The notes: generated from the letters alone by a model not told the origin. A stretch of DNA of 64,000 nt from Rhabditophanes sp. KR3021 (GCA_963281155.1 CAUJLY010000004.1:3720001-3784000), one strand, 5' to 3'; shown: positions 52,073 to 64,000, counted from the stretch's first letter. Translations and numbers: made by a program.

Positions 52073-55000
52073 ATGGCTCCTTATTGCGGAGTCTTTGCTA
52101 TTTTATTATTTATTGTTCCAGCTTATACTCTTGAGTGCAATCCTGATTCCACCAAAAAAGTAGATTCCGAGGATCCTAATTCATATTTATATTGCAACTT
52201 GGAAGGGCTTTTCACAAAAAAATCATGCCCAGAAGGAAAACAGTTTAATACAATTAAAGCTGAATGCGAAAGTATTCTTCAAAATGACGATCCATTTTTA
52301 CTACCACAATATCAGGCTCCTGATGATATTTGCTCTGGTGGAACTCCATTGACAAGGCTCGGAGCTCCAGTCATTTGTTCTCCATCGATTTCTTCATGCC
52401 CGGATTCCTATAGGTTAGTTTATTAAATAATATTATTAGATGAGAGTAGCAGGTATCACTTTTTGAGCTTGCTACTTTTTTCTATATTATATATATTTAC
52501 CGTAACAAATGCTAAACGATGATTAAAAAAATAATATAAATTTTATTTTATTTTAAATAACAAATAACAAAGTACATATTAGCAAAATAATCTAATATGA
52601 TTAAAATTAATAAGTTCCTTCAACTCGTTCAAATCCATAGGTATCATCTCCTTCATTAATACTTTTATAAAAAAATAGACAGCTGGCTTACTTGCGTCGA
52701 TTTCTTTAATCAGCTATCATAAAGTTCCTTATCTTGTCTGAGTGTCAATCCTTGGAGATAGTGTAACCTAGTCCCTTCGTTTTGGTTGATTAAACTGGGG
52801 CATGTGCGATACATTTGTGATCTTGAAAACATTCATTAAGTCGTTTCAAAATTAGAACACTTTCATAAGCTCTTGGATCCAGATTCTTGGCTTCATAAAC
52901 AACTAGTTGAAAGAGACCTTCTTCTGATTCAATAAGGTCTGTGTGGATACTTGGTGTTTGTTTGTGGTTAGCATTTTCAAAATGACCAAAACCTCTATTA
53001 TGTTTATGTGGGATGTCTCCTCTTGCGGAGTCATACTAGATAGGAAGTAAGCCAGATTGGTTTTAACATAAATTAGCTTTGAATAATTGAGCACTTCCAG
53101 AACGATTGGGTTATGAAAATGTAAATTATAGCTAGAAGTATTACGAATAACAAATGAACTCCGTCAGTTTTTGCATTTTTAGAACAAACATAAACTAACA
53201 TTATTTTTCTATATCATCATAATTTACCTGATTCCATTTTTAGCTGTAGTATTTACGGAAGTACTGGAATCGCTTATTGTTGTAAAAATACAAATTATGA
53301 ACTAGAAGAAAGCAGAGACATTGTCTGCCCTGGAACTCAAGTGACTCTTTTTGACAAAAATGCATTGCCCAAAACATGTGTCTTGAATCAGAAAAATTCT
53401 TGTCCTCGTGGATTCACATGTTCTTTAATCGGCCTTAAAAGTTCGAGATGCTGCGGTTCTAGCTTTGGATGTAGTCCCAATTCTGCAGGTTTGATTAATA
53501 GTCAAACTGGTGGAGTTACTTTATGTGATAAAAACGACGAAAGTAGTTGGGAACCTGGGTTCCTCTGTGTAAAAAGTACAACTTTCAATAAATATATTCT
53601 GTGTTCTGATACAAGTGAAATGTCAAATGGTAAGTTAACTAATAAGGTGTGATTGTGTGATATTAACAAGATTAATTTGTGGAGTGCGTGATTAATCCAG
53701 TTTTCCCATAATTTCTTAGACATATGCAAAGACTCTTTTTTGTTACCAACAAAAAGTCCATGCAGTATTTCTTCCCCTTGCCAATTGGGATTTGAGTGTA
53801 AACAAGGTTATTGTTGTGCAGAGTTTATTGAATGTCCCGCAGGAACACCATTGAACAGAGCGCCTATGATTTGTTCAGACGAGGTACAATGCCCCGAGGG
53901 ATTTGATTGCATAAGCATAGCCAATGGTCCCACCTATTGCTGCCCCTCGTCAATACTTGTTTGTAACTTGCCGAAAGAATCGGGTTTTGAAACAGGCTTG
54001 ATTAATCATAACAAAACTTCACCCGCTCTTCGATATTATTATGATCGCATTAGTGGTTCATGTCGTATTTTCAAACACACCCTTATCGGAGGAAACTTTA
54101 ACTCGTTTCGAACACTTGAACAATGCGAAGGTTTTTGCCTGGAAAGTCAATGTATCAATGGAGGAATCCCACTTCGAAGATCTGTTGCCAACACTTACTG
54201 CTCAACATTAATTAATCAAAACATAAATACCTGTGGAGAAAGTTATTCTTGTTCTCATTCTAATTTAAATGGAAATTCAATTTGCTGTCCCACTAAAGAA
54301 GTTGTTTGTAGTGGCATTGATGAACATATGGTTTCGGCAGGAAATCCTTGTTTTCACAAATCATTATCAATCCTAAGATATTACTTTTCCCCTGAACAGA
54401 AAACCTGCTTACCTTTTCAGTATTTCGGTTGTAACGGAAATCATCATTTTGTCTCGAAAACCGAGTGTCTTAGGACGTGTGTGGCTTCTTTTGAGCATGG
54501 TTATTAAATATTTTACGTTCATTTTCTCATTTTTATATTTCAGTTTGCAATGGAATGGCTCCACTTTTCGCACCAAACCATGATATTCAAGAGTGTTCAG
54601 AAGAATCTGAATGCCCAGATGGTTACCGTTGTAAGAATAGGACTTGCTGTCCAGAGCTACAATATGCTTGCCAGAGCTTAGTTTCGCTCGGGAACTCTTG
54701 TGACAAGCAAAAAGCTCAGAAAATGTATTATTTTGATGAAGAAAAAGCTGATTGCTTGTCTTTTCTTTTCAATGGTTGTGGGGGCAATGCAAATAGGTAA
54801 GACATATTTATTTGTATGTACTTATTTATTTATTCTTTTTAAGATTCTACACCAAATCAGCTTGCCTCAATGCATGTACAAAACCGGTTGGAGAGTGCTT
54901 AAATGGAATGTCACCCTTTAGAAATGATGGTATGGTTCAAGAATGTACTTTAAATGTTGCTGGATCTTGTCCTCCTTCATACTCCTGTGTAACTTCCACT

Positions 55001-57542
55001 TTAGATGTACCGATTTGTTGCCAATCTAATGCCAAATGCCCTAATCAAAGGAAACCGTATTTAATTCCTAACTCAGACTCATTTGTTTCCTGCTCTCCCG
55101 AAGTAGCTTCTTGCCCGAATAATTACGAATGTGTGCTAGCGGTATGTGCAAATCATTATATCTTTATTTGACCTTACAAACATTTACAGAATAAAAGTGG
55201 TAAATCCACGGGAAAACTTGGAGGTTTCCATTTGTGTTGCAGTGTCATTGCTGGAGTTGGAAGAGGTAGACCCGGTGAAGCAACTGGCTCAAATAACAAG
55301 AAGATTGTTTCCGCTCGTTCTCAATGCCCAGCAGGTGCTAAATCAAATGGAGTTGTTTGCAGAATTAATGTCCAGAACAGTTGTGCAAATGGATACACGT
55401 GCATCGGATTAGGTCTCCGAGGTTATTGTTGTGATGTAAAACCTGCTTGCAAGAAAGGCCTTAAAGAAGTATTTGTTGGTTTAAATCAAGTCCAACTTTG
55501 TGGAAAAGGAATTACAGGTAAGAAATATTAAAATCACCAAAAGAATACTAAGTCTTTAGAATATTTTTAATATTATCTTCATTTAAAATTGCAGGGTGTC
55601 CAAATGGATCCGCATGTTCTTTTTCAACTATTGCAAACGTCCACATATGCTGTAAGACTACAAGTTTCTTTGGCAACAAAGCATTGGCAACACACAAATG
55701 TAAAGGCAATAAACTTCCATTTTACGAACTTGGGTCTAGAGAACCAAAAAATTGTGAAACCAATAGAAATTGTCCAGCTACTTATTTTTGTCACAAGGAA
55801 GATGAGGAAGGATTATGTTGTCCCATTGTCAATCAATGTGATGCTGGAGGAATGGCGTATATCATCAATGGACTTCCATTGGGCTGTAATATACTAGCCA
55901 ACAATTGTCCTAAAGGATACAGTTGTACGGGATCAGATCCAAAGCATTCTATTTGTTGCAAACAACCCTTAGATTTGAAGTCATGTGGGGTTGGATTCAA
56001 AGCATACGCAATGGCCGGGAGACCTCTTGTTTGCGCTAAAGGAAGTTCATGCCCTGACGAGTATTCGTGCACTCCAAGTATAACCGACCCTACAATTAAT
56101 ATTTGTTGCACCTCAGAAAAAGTTAGAGAAAACATGCCAAGTTGTATTCAAGGTGAAAAGTACATTGATTCTTTTACAAAGACACATAAAGAGTGTAGTC
56201 GAGACTTTAATACTTGCGCTGTAGGTTATGATTGTGATGAATCTTCAATTCCAGGAAAATGGATTTGTTGTTCCACCAATTTGTTTAATAAACACTACGA
56301 AGGTTATTGTCCAAAAGGGCAAATTCCGTATGTTGGATTAAATGTCTCCCCACCTTCATGCCATCAGACTCTCACTCCGTGCCCATCCAGTGGTAGGTGC
56401 TAATTCATATGATATAATTAACAGCGAGATTTCAGGCGCATTTCAATGTATTTATTCTCAACAACAAATGGATTCTTTTTGTTGCGCACCAATTGAAACA
56501 GCTATTTATATGGCCCCTCAAAGGAAAACAACTCCACAAGTAACTTCAAATGTAATGACGGGGTGTCCAATAAATACATTACCTTTGATGGATGAAGCCA
56601 CTAAGTTGCCAAAAAGATGTAGTGTGCTAGATATGTGTGACACTGGTTTTGACTGCAAGCAATCTTCACTTGATGCTAGTATTTACCAATGTTGTTCCCC
56701 GTACGATCCAGTCACGGAACAGACAGAACATGACACGAATAAAGGTAATTAATAATTTATTATTAAACATAAAATATTATTTATTTTTAGGCTATCAACA
56801 ACAAGTGTACCATAATAACAACAATAATGGTGGGTTCCAAAATATATTCGGAGGACAATTTGTTAGTGATAATCAGGCAAATGGAAATTTTATGATGCCT
56901 AACAGACCTGACATGCAATTGGTTTTAAGAGCTGGTGTGTCAAGTGGCGACGTTGAAGAATTGGATGCAAGTAAAGGATGTGCTGTTGGATATAGCGCCA
57001 TCGAGAACAAGTGCCATAAGTCATACTTTCTTGGGCAACGAGGCTGTGTTTATGATGAACAATGTAGCTTAAACACCCCATTCGCCTTCTGTAACAAAGG
57101 TTATTGCTCATGTAGTCCCGAAAAACTAATTCATAATGCAAAATGCGTTGATGTATGTCCTGTTGGATTTTTCAATATTGCTGGCCGATGTCATGATATC
57201 ACCACAGTAATGCTGATGGATTCAGTTGAAACGCGTTCAAATGGAACTTTATATGGCTTTTGCCTTGAAACGGTAGTTGTAGAGGAACAATGCTATGTAA
57301 AAAATAGTTACTGTAATGAAAAATCTATTACTTGTCAGTGTAAACCCGGATTCGAACTTGATCTCAATTTTGAAAACATGGCAGACAACGGCACGTGCTT
57401 GGAATTCTCCAATACAAAGTACACTTCCCAACAGTTAAACGATTTTCTTAAACCGCAAAATGAGGAATCATTATTCTATGTGATGGAAATGAGAAATGAA
57501 GGAGAAGAAGGATCGTTGAGTGTGGAAACGACAACAAAATGA
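52073..57542 (+). CDS. Large secreted lustrin/Kunitz cysteine-rich protein
   Basis: A 1414-residue secreted matrix-type protein in nine exons: 52073-52413, 53244-53629, 53720-54499, 54544-54796, 54844-55141, 55190-55517, 55595-56392, 56436-56744 and 56791-57542. All phases close. A signal peptide (YCGVFAILLFIVPAYT) is followed by a chitin-binding-like module (ECNPDSTKK... CPEGKQFNT). Then come roughly fifteen lustrin-type cysteine repeats of the form C-P-x-G...C-x5-C-x-C-C. Three Kunitz domains are interspersed near 53960-54140, 54304-54480 and 54664-54882. A Gln/Asn-rich linker and an EB-like cysteine region (VGYSAIENKCHKS, CNKGYCSCSPE) close the protein. Similar nematode proteins act in cuticle formation or moulting. 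None of the Kunitz domains has Lys/Arg at P1. The first intron (830 nt) carries a pseudogene copy on the opposite strand. Confidence 0.9.
52610..53030 (-). pseudogene. Truncated second copy of the 21.4-22.8 kb broken gene
   Basis: Lies in antisense within intron 1 of the lustrin/Kunitz gene. It matches 21426-21830 along its length at nucleotide level (for example GAGTGTCAATCCTTG and AATAGACAG). In translation IPHKHNRGFGHFENANHKQT, ESEEGLFQLVVYEAKNLDPR, CPSLINQ and GFERVEGTY correspond to the first copy. Only the 3' portion is present, so it is 5'-truncated. At least three frame breaks are seen, each again fitting loss of one base. Whether it arose by retroposition or segmental duplication cannot be decided, because the shared part has no intron. 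Confidence 0.75.
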
Positions 57543-58364
57543 TGATAATTTAAGTTTTTAAATAATTAAATAATATTTATGCCACTTTTCATGTTGTAAA
57601 TTAAATAAATTGAATAATAAGAATAACTTCTACTATGACTGCCAAGCAATAATTAATTACCTTTCGCTTGTTCACATATACCTTATTTTTATGTATAACT
57701 TTTTGAGTTATTTGAAATGAATAATTTGTAAGCATAGCAAGGAATTGAATAGTAGTTGGGGAACTAATATTCCACCCTCATTTTCACATCACATATATTT
57801 AAAAATAAGTAATCATGCAATAATTGTTTTACCATTGAGACACCTTTACACCACTAAAGTGCTTTTATAAAATGGCAAAATACTCCACACTCAATATTCC
57901 TTTAATCCTAATTAAGGAGAGGTAATAGAATCAGATTTTCTCATTACCTTCTAAAAGCACTTCCCTTATTCATTGCCGAATTGCTTTAACATAATCATTC
58001 ATTTATTTTACCAAACATAGCATGCCAAGGCGAAGGTGTACATTTTTTTAATTTAGGGCGGTTCAAACATCATTTAATTGAAAGACAAAGTGTATTTCCT
58101 TTCATTTTATTACCTCTTACAAACTTATTTTTTCTTATTTCAACAATTTTGCTTGTTATTGTCTTATTATTGCTTTATTATTCCTATCTTACTTCAATAT
58201 TACTCTATCTTATTTCAGTTTTATTCCAATTTTGAATATTTCCTTTTTATGATTACACATTAGTACGTACTAACCAATCGTTTTTGACTTATTTGTAATA
58301 TTAAACATAAGCCAGTATATTAAGTATATAAAGTTTATTAATACATTTACTTTATAGGTTTAAA
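57543..58364. other. Intergenic
   Basis: AT-rich. AATAAA at 57604 probably ends the lustrin/Kunitz transcript. The 58078-58263 frame is low complexity. TTTACTTTATAG just before the next start is a possible splice or trans-splice acceptor. Confidence 0.45.
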
Positions 58365-59082
58365 ATGTCTCAACTTGTAAAAGACTGCAACCAGAAGATT
58401 ATGGAGGAACAAATCGACTTTGTTGAATTCATAAAGAGCACTGAAAGAATGAAAGTTTGTGATTCTCCAAATTGCGCAAAGTAAGTTTTTCATGTGTATA
58501 TTTTTTACATAAATTTAATATTATTTCAACCACATTTTTTAAATAAAACTTGTGTGATATTTTGTATATCAGTGACTATTAACTATATACTCCAGTTTCT
58601 GACATAATAATTTTAGCCTCCCCTCTTCGAAGAATGGAAGTAAAGAAAGCCTGAAAGAATCTCCAAAAAGTGTTGTAGATAAATGCCGTGCTCTTGACAA
58701 TAGAAAATTCAGCGAAGAAAATATACGAATGGGAAAGACTATAAATCCGACAAAAATATTTAAAAGTTCTAAAACATGTGCCGTATTTCATACACTGGAT
58801 TATGCACAAGATGAAACAGCTACCGAAGACTCTTCAAACTCTCGTGTCATAAGCTCGGGCATGCACAAGCCTGACTATATTCGCCTGCCTTCCCTTCAAA
58901 TGACGAATAAAGGACCTTCTAGTGGAGAGGACAAAAAATGCACTTGTGAAAAACAAGGCAAAAATATGTCTAAAAAAAATTCCGTGGATTCAAAAGTTGT
59001 ACGCATTATAACTACAAAGCGTGTCAATGAGGACTCGGTTATTGAATTTGTTTCCGAGGAACCTATAATGGATAATGTATAA
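58365..59082 (+). CDS. Unrecognised 193-residue protein
   Basis: Two exons, 58365-58480 and 58617-59082, phase 2. The protein opens SQLVKDCNQKIMEEQIDFVE and is hydrophilic throughout, rich in Ser and Lys, with no membrane span or signal peptide. A CTCEK and a CDSPNC pair of cysteines are the only notable motifs. It is probably disordered. I recognise no family. The matching splice phases and continuous second frame support a real gene. Confidence 0.65.
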
Positions 59083-59089
59083 ATAATCT

Positions 59090-59146
59090 CTAATGAATAA
59101 ATAATACTTAAGGAATAAATAATTTTTAAGGAATAAATAATGGATA
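59090..59146. repeat. Three 18-nt direct repeats
   Basis: Units around AAGGAATAAATAATTTTT recur three times just after the stop codon, giving several overlapping AATAAA signals for the preceding gene. Confidence 0.55.
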
Positions 59147-59271
59147 AAAATCTTTAATGATAATGTATAATAAGCTTATATTTAAATAATATGATTAATA
59201 TTATCGTGAACATTTGTTTCTTCGCAATTTTACAACCATTTATGTGTAAATAAATCACATAGGCGTATAGT

Positions 59272-60772
59272 TTAATATTTCTTGTTTTTTTCCAAGGCAT
59301 CAATTGTTTTTATCATAGGTATATATATTTTGCTGGGGGCATTCAGACCGATTACAAAGTCGAGATGGTTGAAGGATGCAAGTTCAACAACTTCTTTCAA
59401 ATATTGTTTCGGAATATTTGGCAATATATAATCTTCAATATCCATTTTATCAGCTAACCAATCATCATCGCCATAATAAATATAGGTTGGGACATTTACA
59501 AGCGAGATATCATAAATTGGGGGTGTACTCTAAAAAAGAAAGTGTTTAAATATAAATAAAAAGTATTTACCTGTCCGTAATGATTAAAGTTGTCACTTCC
59601 AAAATCGAATTTTTGTAATAAGCCCGATTGTTTTGCTTGGACATAGTGGTCCATGTTTCTGACAGAAGTGCCGCTAGGTACGTGAGAGGTATAAACTGGA
59701 ATTTTAGTCTGGAATAATATATTACTAGACGTTTAACGCCTACGCTAACCTCATTCAACTGATTCGACCCAAAGCCCGATATCAGAAACATTAGGTTCTC
59801 ACATAGCTCAGAACCTTCTTGCGTGCCGCAAATAATATCTTCAAAAGACGTCATCAATTCATTTCGTGGGAAAAATTCTTTCGACCCAAAAATACTTTCA
59901 AACGCCTTTACTGATGGTGAAAAAATAGAAGCCAAAAATGAAAGCAATCCTTCCATATGTTTAAGAGTAGCAACAGGTGCTAAAGCAAAAAAGCTATCTA
60001 TCTTTTTGCCGAATGATTGGTCGACAGCTAATCTACTAAACATTGCTAAAGTGCCTTGGGAATGACCTATATAATGCAAGGAACTTTTTTTTGTATAATT
60101 AAGAGTATAATCAATCATTGCCGGCAAATCATACTGAACCATCTCATCCCATGAAAAATCCCAAAACGCGTCTGAATTAGTGCCAAGTGTTACATGTGCA
60201 GTTGAATAAATATTCCCTCTAACGTTTCCAAGCCAGACGTCGTAGTTATTGTCGGCAAACATGAATCCAGCGGATTTATCAACTTGGTTGAAGACCCATG
60301 TTACGCTACTATAAATTTAAAATGATCTTAATATGCGGATATTCTATTTTTAGACTAAATTATTTTTTCAAAGGAGCAAAATGTAATTATATCATCAAAA
60401 TATTCAAATGCAATCATATGAATATATTGTTTTTCTATTTGAATGCTCAAAATATGTTTGTATAGCCCATGATATTAACCTAGTTTCCATTCCATGCATG
60501 AGTATTACCACAGGTCTGTCCTTATTTGGATCTTCTATAAATTTTGATCATTTTTAATAATTTTTAATATTATTTTGAGACTTACGTCCTTTACCATAAG
60601 GTATGCGATGCATTTCAAGGATATAGCCATCGTCAGTAGTTACGTGATGTCTTTCGGCAGGATATCCATAATACTCAATGATTTGGATTGTATCCATATT
60701 CACTTCCGGATCTTGATCCGCATTGCAAAATGAAGCAAAACATACCAAGCATAAAATACTGAGCCAGTTCAT
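59272..60772 (-). CDS. Acid lipase (lysosomal acid lipase / gastric lipase family)
   Basis: A 398-residue secreted or lysosomal alpha/beta-hydrolase that cleaves neutral lipid esters. Exons are 60586-60772, 60480-60534, 59750-60308, 59571-59708 and 59272-59529 (phases 1, 2, 0, 0). Signal peptide [17 protein letters not shown], then the N-terminal family block [20 protein letters not shown]. The oxyanion region is [12 protein letters not shown], and the lid-adjacent [13 protein letters not shown] follows. The nucleophile elbow is HYIGHSQGT, with catalytic Asp in [10 protein letters not shown] and His in FNHLDF. All catalytic residues are present and the length equals LIPA. The HGM replaces the commoner HGL. 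Confidence 0.95.
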
Positions 60773-61843
60773 TTTTAAATAAAACAAAGAATGCACTATC
60801 ACAAGAAATAAACTACATTTATAATGGTCTTTTATCTTTTTCTCAATTAGGCTTATCAACTTGATTTTAATTAAAAATGCTTAGAATTTGTGTCTGAGTG
60901 CACATTTGATGATAAGAAACATATCCTGGATAAAACAACAAAATTGGATGGTTCAATCAATTTTATCAAAATGGTTTATGATCGTGCATTTTTTCTCAGG
61001 TGCATTAAACATCAAAATACACTAATATGAATCAAATCCCTGCCATAATGTTCAATCCTATACAAAAGACACACAAGTTGATAACACCATACCACAATAA
61101 CCTTAAATTCATAGTAGCTATCAATGATTTACTCCAATTCGTAACTCCAAAAAATGTATGCTTCCCAATTGATAAGAGTCATGTCGAAAATGTACACCTT
61201 GCAAATTCACAACATCAACCTTCATGTAATGATATTATTTCGGGCAACATCGTTACTTAGCTTAATATTTTTAAAATATATCCAAAATCTATTATTTAGT
61301 CCTTTCCTTACTTAAATTAGTGTATTTTCGTTTTCATTGACCATATTTTTGTACGCCAGTTATTGTCTGTCTGCATTAAAAACCATTACATTTATAAATA
61401 CTTTTAATTGTCTCAACAATAACGCTCATTTCATTTTGTCTAATGTGCGTAGTACTGTTCACCCACGTAAGGGTGTTTGCTAAAATTATAGGCTCTTAGC
61501 ATAGGCTGCAGGCCAATTAAATGCAAAAAAAGGTTTATATGGGATGGGTGGTGAGTCCATCGTGCAATAATTTAGTTAAAAAGTAGTTTTGATAAGATTT
61601 TTGTTTTAATTGGAAAGCCGTAGTCAGTCTGCACAACCCTTACAAAGCGCCAAATTACTTGCACTTAGCAGATTTCTTTGTCTCGAGTATAAGTTATATG
61701 CACCATTAGCTAAATTATTGGACTTCATACCAAACAGTAATTTTGCATTTTCAGACTAGTCTACCTTGCGTAGTACTTAATTCTAATATTTATTACACCT
61801 GATTTTCTAAAATTAATACGAAGCCTAACCTCCCCCAAACACA
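60773..61843. other. Intergenic, divergent
   Basis: 1.07 kb between divergent starts (acid lipase and the Ser-rich protein). No protein-like frame; the 61027-61260 frame has no domain. The segment from about 61430 to 61640 is less AT-rich, but I see no motif. Confidence 0.4.
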
Positions 61844-62707
61844 ATGGATTTCATCTCAAGAAAGTTTCGTAAAGTTATTGGACGTAGAAAGAAGCACAGG
61901 TAAGAATGGAAGTTAAAATTAAGTCATCATTAATTTGTGTCCTTTAGAATGGAAAAGGAGTCCAACACGCTCCCAAGTACCTCTGAATACCACAAAGCCA
62001 GCGATGTTACCAGCGTCAGCTCTGTAACTTCTTATCGCTCGTCCATGTCGTTCATGGGTGGATATGGAGATGATAATATCTCCCAAAAGACAACTATCAC
62101 ATCGTTTAATTACGTGCCTGTAAGTGATGAAAATCCTGTCGTTGTGACAAGAGTAACGAATTTTGGATTTGATGATGAGTTCGAACGTTCCTTTGGTACA
62201 AGGCATAACTCAATTTCTAGCTCGACCAGCCTTGATTTTACATCAACTGTTTTCTTTGATTGCCGAAACTCATTGACAAGTCGTCAAGGCGGTTTTATTA
62301 CACCTCCCAAATCAAGTACTGCCTCGTCTGCAGTCGATAGTGAATCTGACGGGGAATCAAGAGGGGAAGACGAGGAAAACAATAATTTAGTTGGCAGTCT
62401 TTGCTTTGATAGAAACAATATGTCCCCGCAGGAATGTTTGTCACTCACTCCGAAAATGGATGAATCTCTCGACCTTAACATTAATTGCCAAGTTAGTGTG
62501 AAGTCGTTAATTGCAAAATTTAACGGATCAAAGATTACGAAAAATCAGCCTGCTTCTAAGAACGAAAATCAGAAAGCCGCATTTGTAGAAAGGACATCAA
62601 GCTATCCTCTTCAATTGACCTGCATCCCCGAAGAAGACATGGAGGAAATTTTTGATGACAATGATGGTCCTATTTGTCGCAATTCCCTTCTTGAAATTGC
62701 TACCTAA
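61844..62707 (+). CDS. Unrecognised Ser/Thr-rich cytosolic protein
   Basis: A 271-residue protein in exons 61844-61899 and 61948-62707 (phase 2, 48-nt intron). The N-terminus is very basic (SRKFRKVIGRRKKHR), like a nuclear-localisation or membrane-association patch. The rest is Ser/Thr-rich and acidic (SVSSVTSYRSSMSF, ESDGESRGEDEENN), with no membrane span, and ends in an acidic stretch (CIPEEDMEEIFDDNDG). It is probably disordered with many phosphorylation sites. I recognise no family. An in-frame ATG at exon 2 could be an internal start, but the first exon extends the frame cleanly. Confidence 0.7.
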
Positions 62708-63160
62708 TAAGTTAAAAGAGTAGTTTACAAATTTTTAATTATAGCTGTTATGCTTTACCGTTCGTTAATGCTCAAATTAATATATATTTGAGCTGGCTTA
62801 AGTTTTGGAGATAATATTATTAATTCATTAATAGCAATTTTATAATAACTTATCACATTTTTATTCGCGTACCAAACGTGAACTCCATTTTGTTTATAGC
62901 CCGTTTTTGTTAATTTACAGTGCATAATAATATTTATATAGCCTTGTTCCATTTAATAAAAATATTAAAAAAATTAGTGTTATCTCATGATTAAAGAAAC
63001 AATCCAATATTAGAGTTCAAACTTTATATTCGAATCATAGTTTTGCCTCATGATTAAATAACCTACATTAGAGTTTAAACTTTATTTGATGACTTAAAAG
63101 ATAATATTATAGTATCATCTCATAAACATAATTTATATAGTATTTATAGAAGTGAATAAC
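62708..63160. other. Convergent 3' intergenic region
   Basis: AT-rich, with stops in all frames apart from a low-complexity frame at 62755-62952. A 30-nt sequence (TTAGAGTT-AAACTTTAT) recurs near 63013 and 63072 as a short direct repeat. Confidence 0.4.
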
Positions 63161-63816
63161 TTAATTTAGATAGTTTTGAATTAACCAATTGATGATTAAT
63201 GATAGCAAAAGTGAAATAACAGTGAATTTTAACAAGAATTCCATTGTTGAAGCACTTTTTGGATAAGGCACATGATGAATTTGAATTGTTTTGTCGGCAG
63301 AAATTGACAAAACACTAGCTTTTGAATGGGAAGCTGGTCCTGGTAAAATACTTTCCGTATCCAATGTATTAGATGGCAAAAATTCAATTCCTGTCACGAA
63401 AATGCCATGTGTTTCTTTGGCATAATACAATTGTTCTAAACTGTTGGTATCATAAACAGCAACTAAGCCTCCCATGCTCCCGATGGACGTAAATCTCCCA
63501 CAATCGCTGACGCCAAGTGTAGATATTGCTTCATCTCTAATTTCTTTTTGTTCAATAACACGAGTTTTCGCTGTTTCCTTACTATATTCGAATAATACCA
63601 AAAATGAACTTGACTTTGATTTACGTCTTATTTGTTGATAAGCTACCACGAAGACTAAACTTCTCCCTGAACTGTCTAAATTAACAAATCGAATAGATCT
63701 CACTTTATGGCTTGTCTCCAGATCCGGTGGTGAAGATAAGACTGATAGTTTCGTTCCAAGATTAATGTCCCAAATAATTGTCTTCATATCAGCTCCAACA
63801 CTAATCAAAAATTTGC
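63161..63816 (-). CDS. PREB: Sec12/PREB-like WD-repeat ER membrane protein (3' part)
   Basis: The last exon (begins after TTTCAG at 63817) of a gene continuing beyond the right edge. It encodes 218 residues of WD/beta-propeller blades (KFLISVGADMKTIIWDI, FTSIGSMGGLVAVYDT, ASVLSISADKTIQIHHV) followed by a C-terminal membrane span (FLLKFTVISLLLSLIINWLI) and a very short lumenal tail. Propeller plus C-terminal anchor is the Sec12/PREB layout. That protein is the ER exchange factor that loads Sar1 with GTP to start COPII budding. The N-terminal blades are outside the window. Confidence 0.8.
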
Positions 63817-63968
63817 CTGAAATTAGCACATCATAAATAATGTTAAAACAAATTTTTAAGTAACGTTGTGCAATGAAGTCATTTCAAGAATTGTAGGATG
63901 ATTTCATTTGAATTTTAAATTAATAGTAAATTTGTCAATTTAAATGAATACTAGATTCGAAATACACC

Positions 63969-64000
63969 TTTTCGAGACTTCTTTTTTTTATCATTGTCTT
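63969..64000. repeat. Dispersed repeat copy B (truncated by window edge)
   Basis: Matches 19738-19776 over the last 32 bases with three or four differences. It lies in an intron (or upstream flank) of the Sec12/PREB-like gene and continues beyond the edge. Confidence 0.6.

Overview
The window is AT-rich animal DNA with short introns (mostly 39-48 nt, GT-AG). It almost certainly comes from a nematode or a close ecdysozoan relative. The content points there: secreted ShKT-domain, CAP and lustrin/Kunitz proteins, a cuticlin-type ZP protein, FMRFamide- and myosuppressin-type peptide GPCRs, a UDP-galactopyranose mutase (present in nematodes, absent from vertebrates and insects) and a SUP-12/RBM24 homologue. 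I see no operon-like spacing, and species cannot be named. Exon coordinates were derived by eye from splice consensus, reading frame and family alignment from memory. In nearly all genes every intron phase closes exactly.

Layout. 0.2-1.8 kb: a seven-exon neuropeptide GPCR (-). 5.3-6.6: a three-ShKT secreted protein (+). 7.4-7.9: a CAP protein (-) with a TATA box. 8.6-8.9: an eroded coding relic. 9.0-11.0: a ZP/cuticlin-like membrane protein (-). 11.3-14.6: mitochondrial intermediate peptidase (-), whose large intron holds a nested decayed gene on the other strand. 14.7-15.7 and 15.9-17.1: CSN6 (-) and CTU2 (+), head to head. 18.8-21.2: 14-3-3 (+) with a mutually exclusive exon arrangement. 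21.4-22.8: a broken gene of unknown family (-). 23.5-25.7: a Tudor protein (+). 25.7-31.9: mostly non-coding. 31.9-33.7: sup-12/RBM24 (+). 33.9-35.6: UDP-galactopyranose mutase (-). 36.3-38.0: a two-Kunitz secreted protein (+). 38.3-40.1: an unrecognised 572-aa protein (+). 40.3-41.9: a myosuppressin-receptor-like GPCR (-). 41.9-48.8: AT-rich, no gene seen. 48.8-49.2: a BAF-like protein (-). 49.5-49.9: a small mitochondrial-type membrane protein (-). 52.1-57.5: a 1414-aa lustrin/Kunitz secreted protein (+), whose first intron holds a second, truncated copy of the broken 21.4 kb gene. 58.4-59.1: a small unknown protein (+). 59.3-60.8: an acid lipase (-). 61.8-62.7: a Ser-rich unknown protein (+). 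63.2 to the edge: the 3' end of a Sec12/PREB-like WD protein (-).

How the genes fit together. Most are unrelated housekeeping or secreted-surface genes rather than one system. The strongest unusual signal is in 14-3-3. One 164-nt exon can replace exactly two exons that also total 164 nt. The gap between the alternatives is only 28 nt, and the phases forbid using both or neither. The second notable signal is an unknown gene family, present twice, whose frame breaks are all single-base losses.
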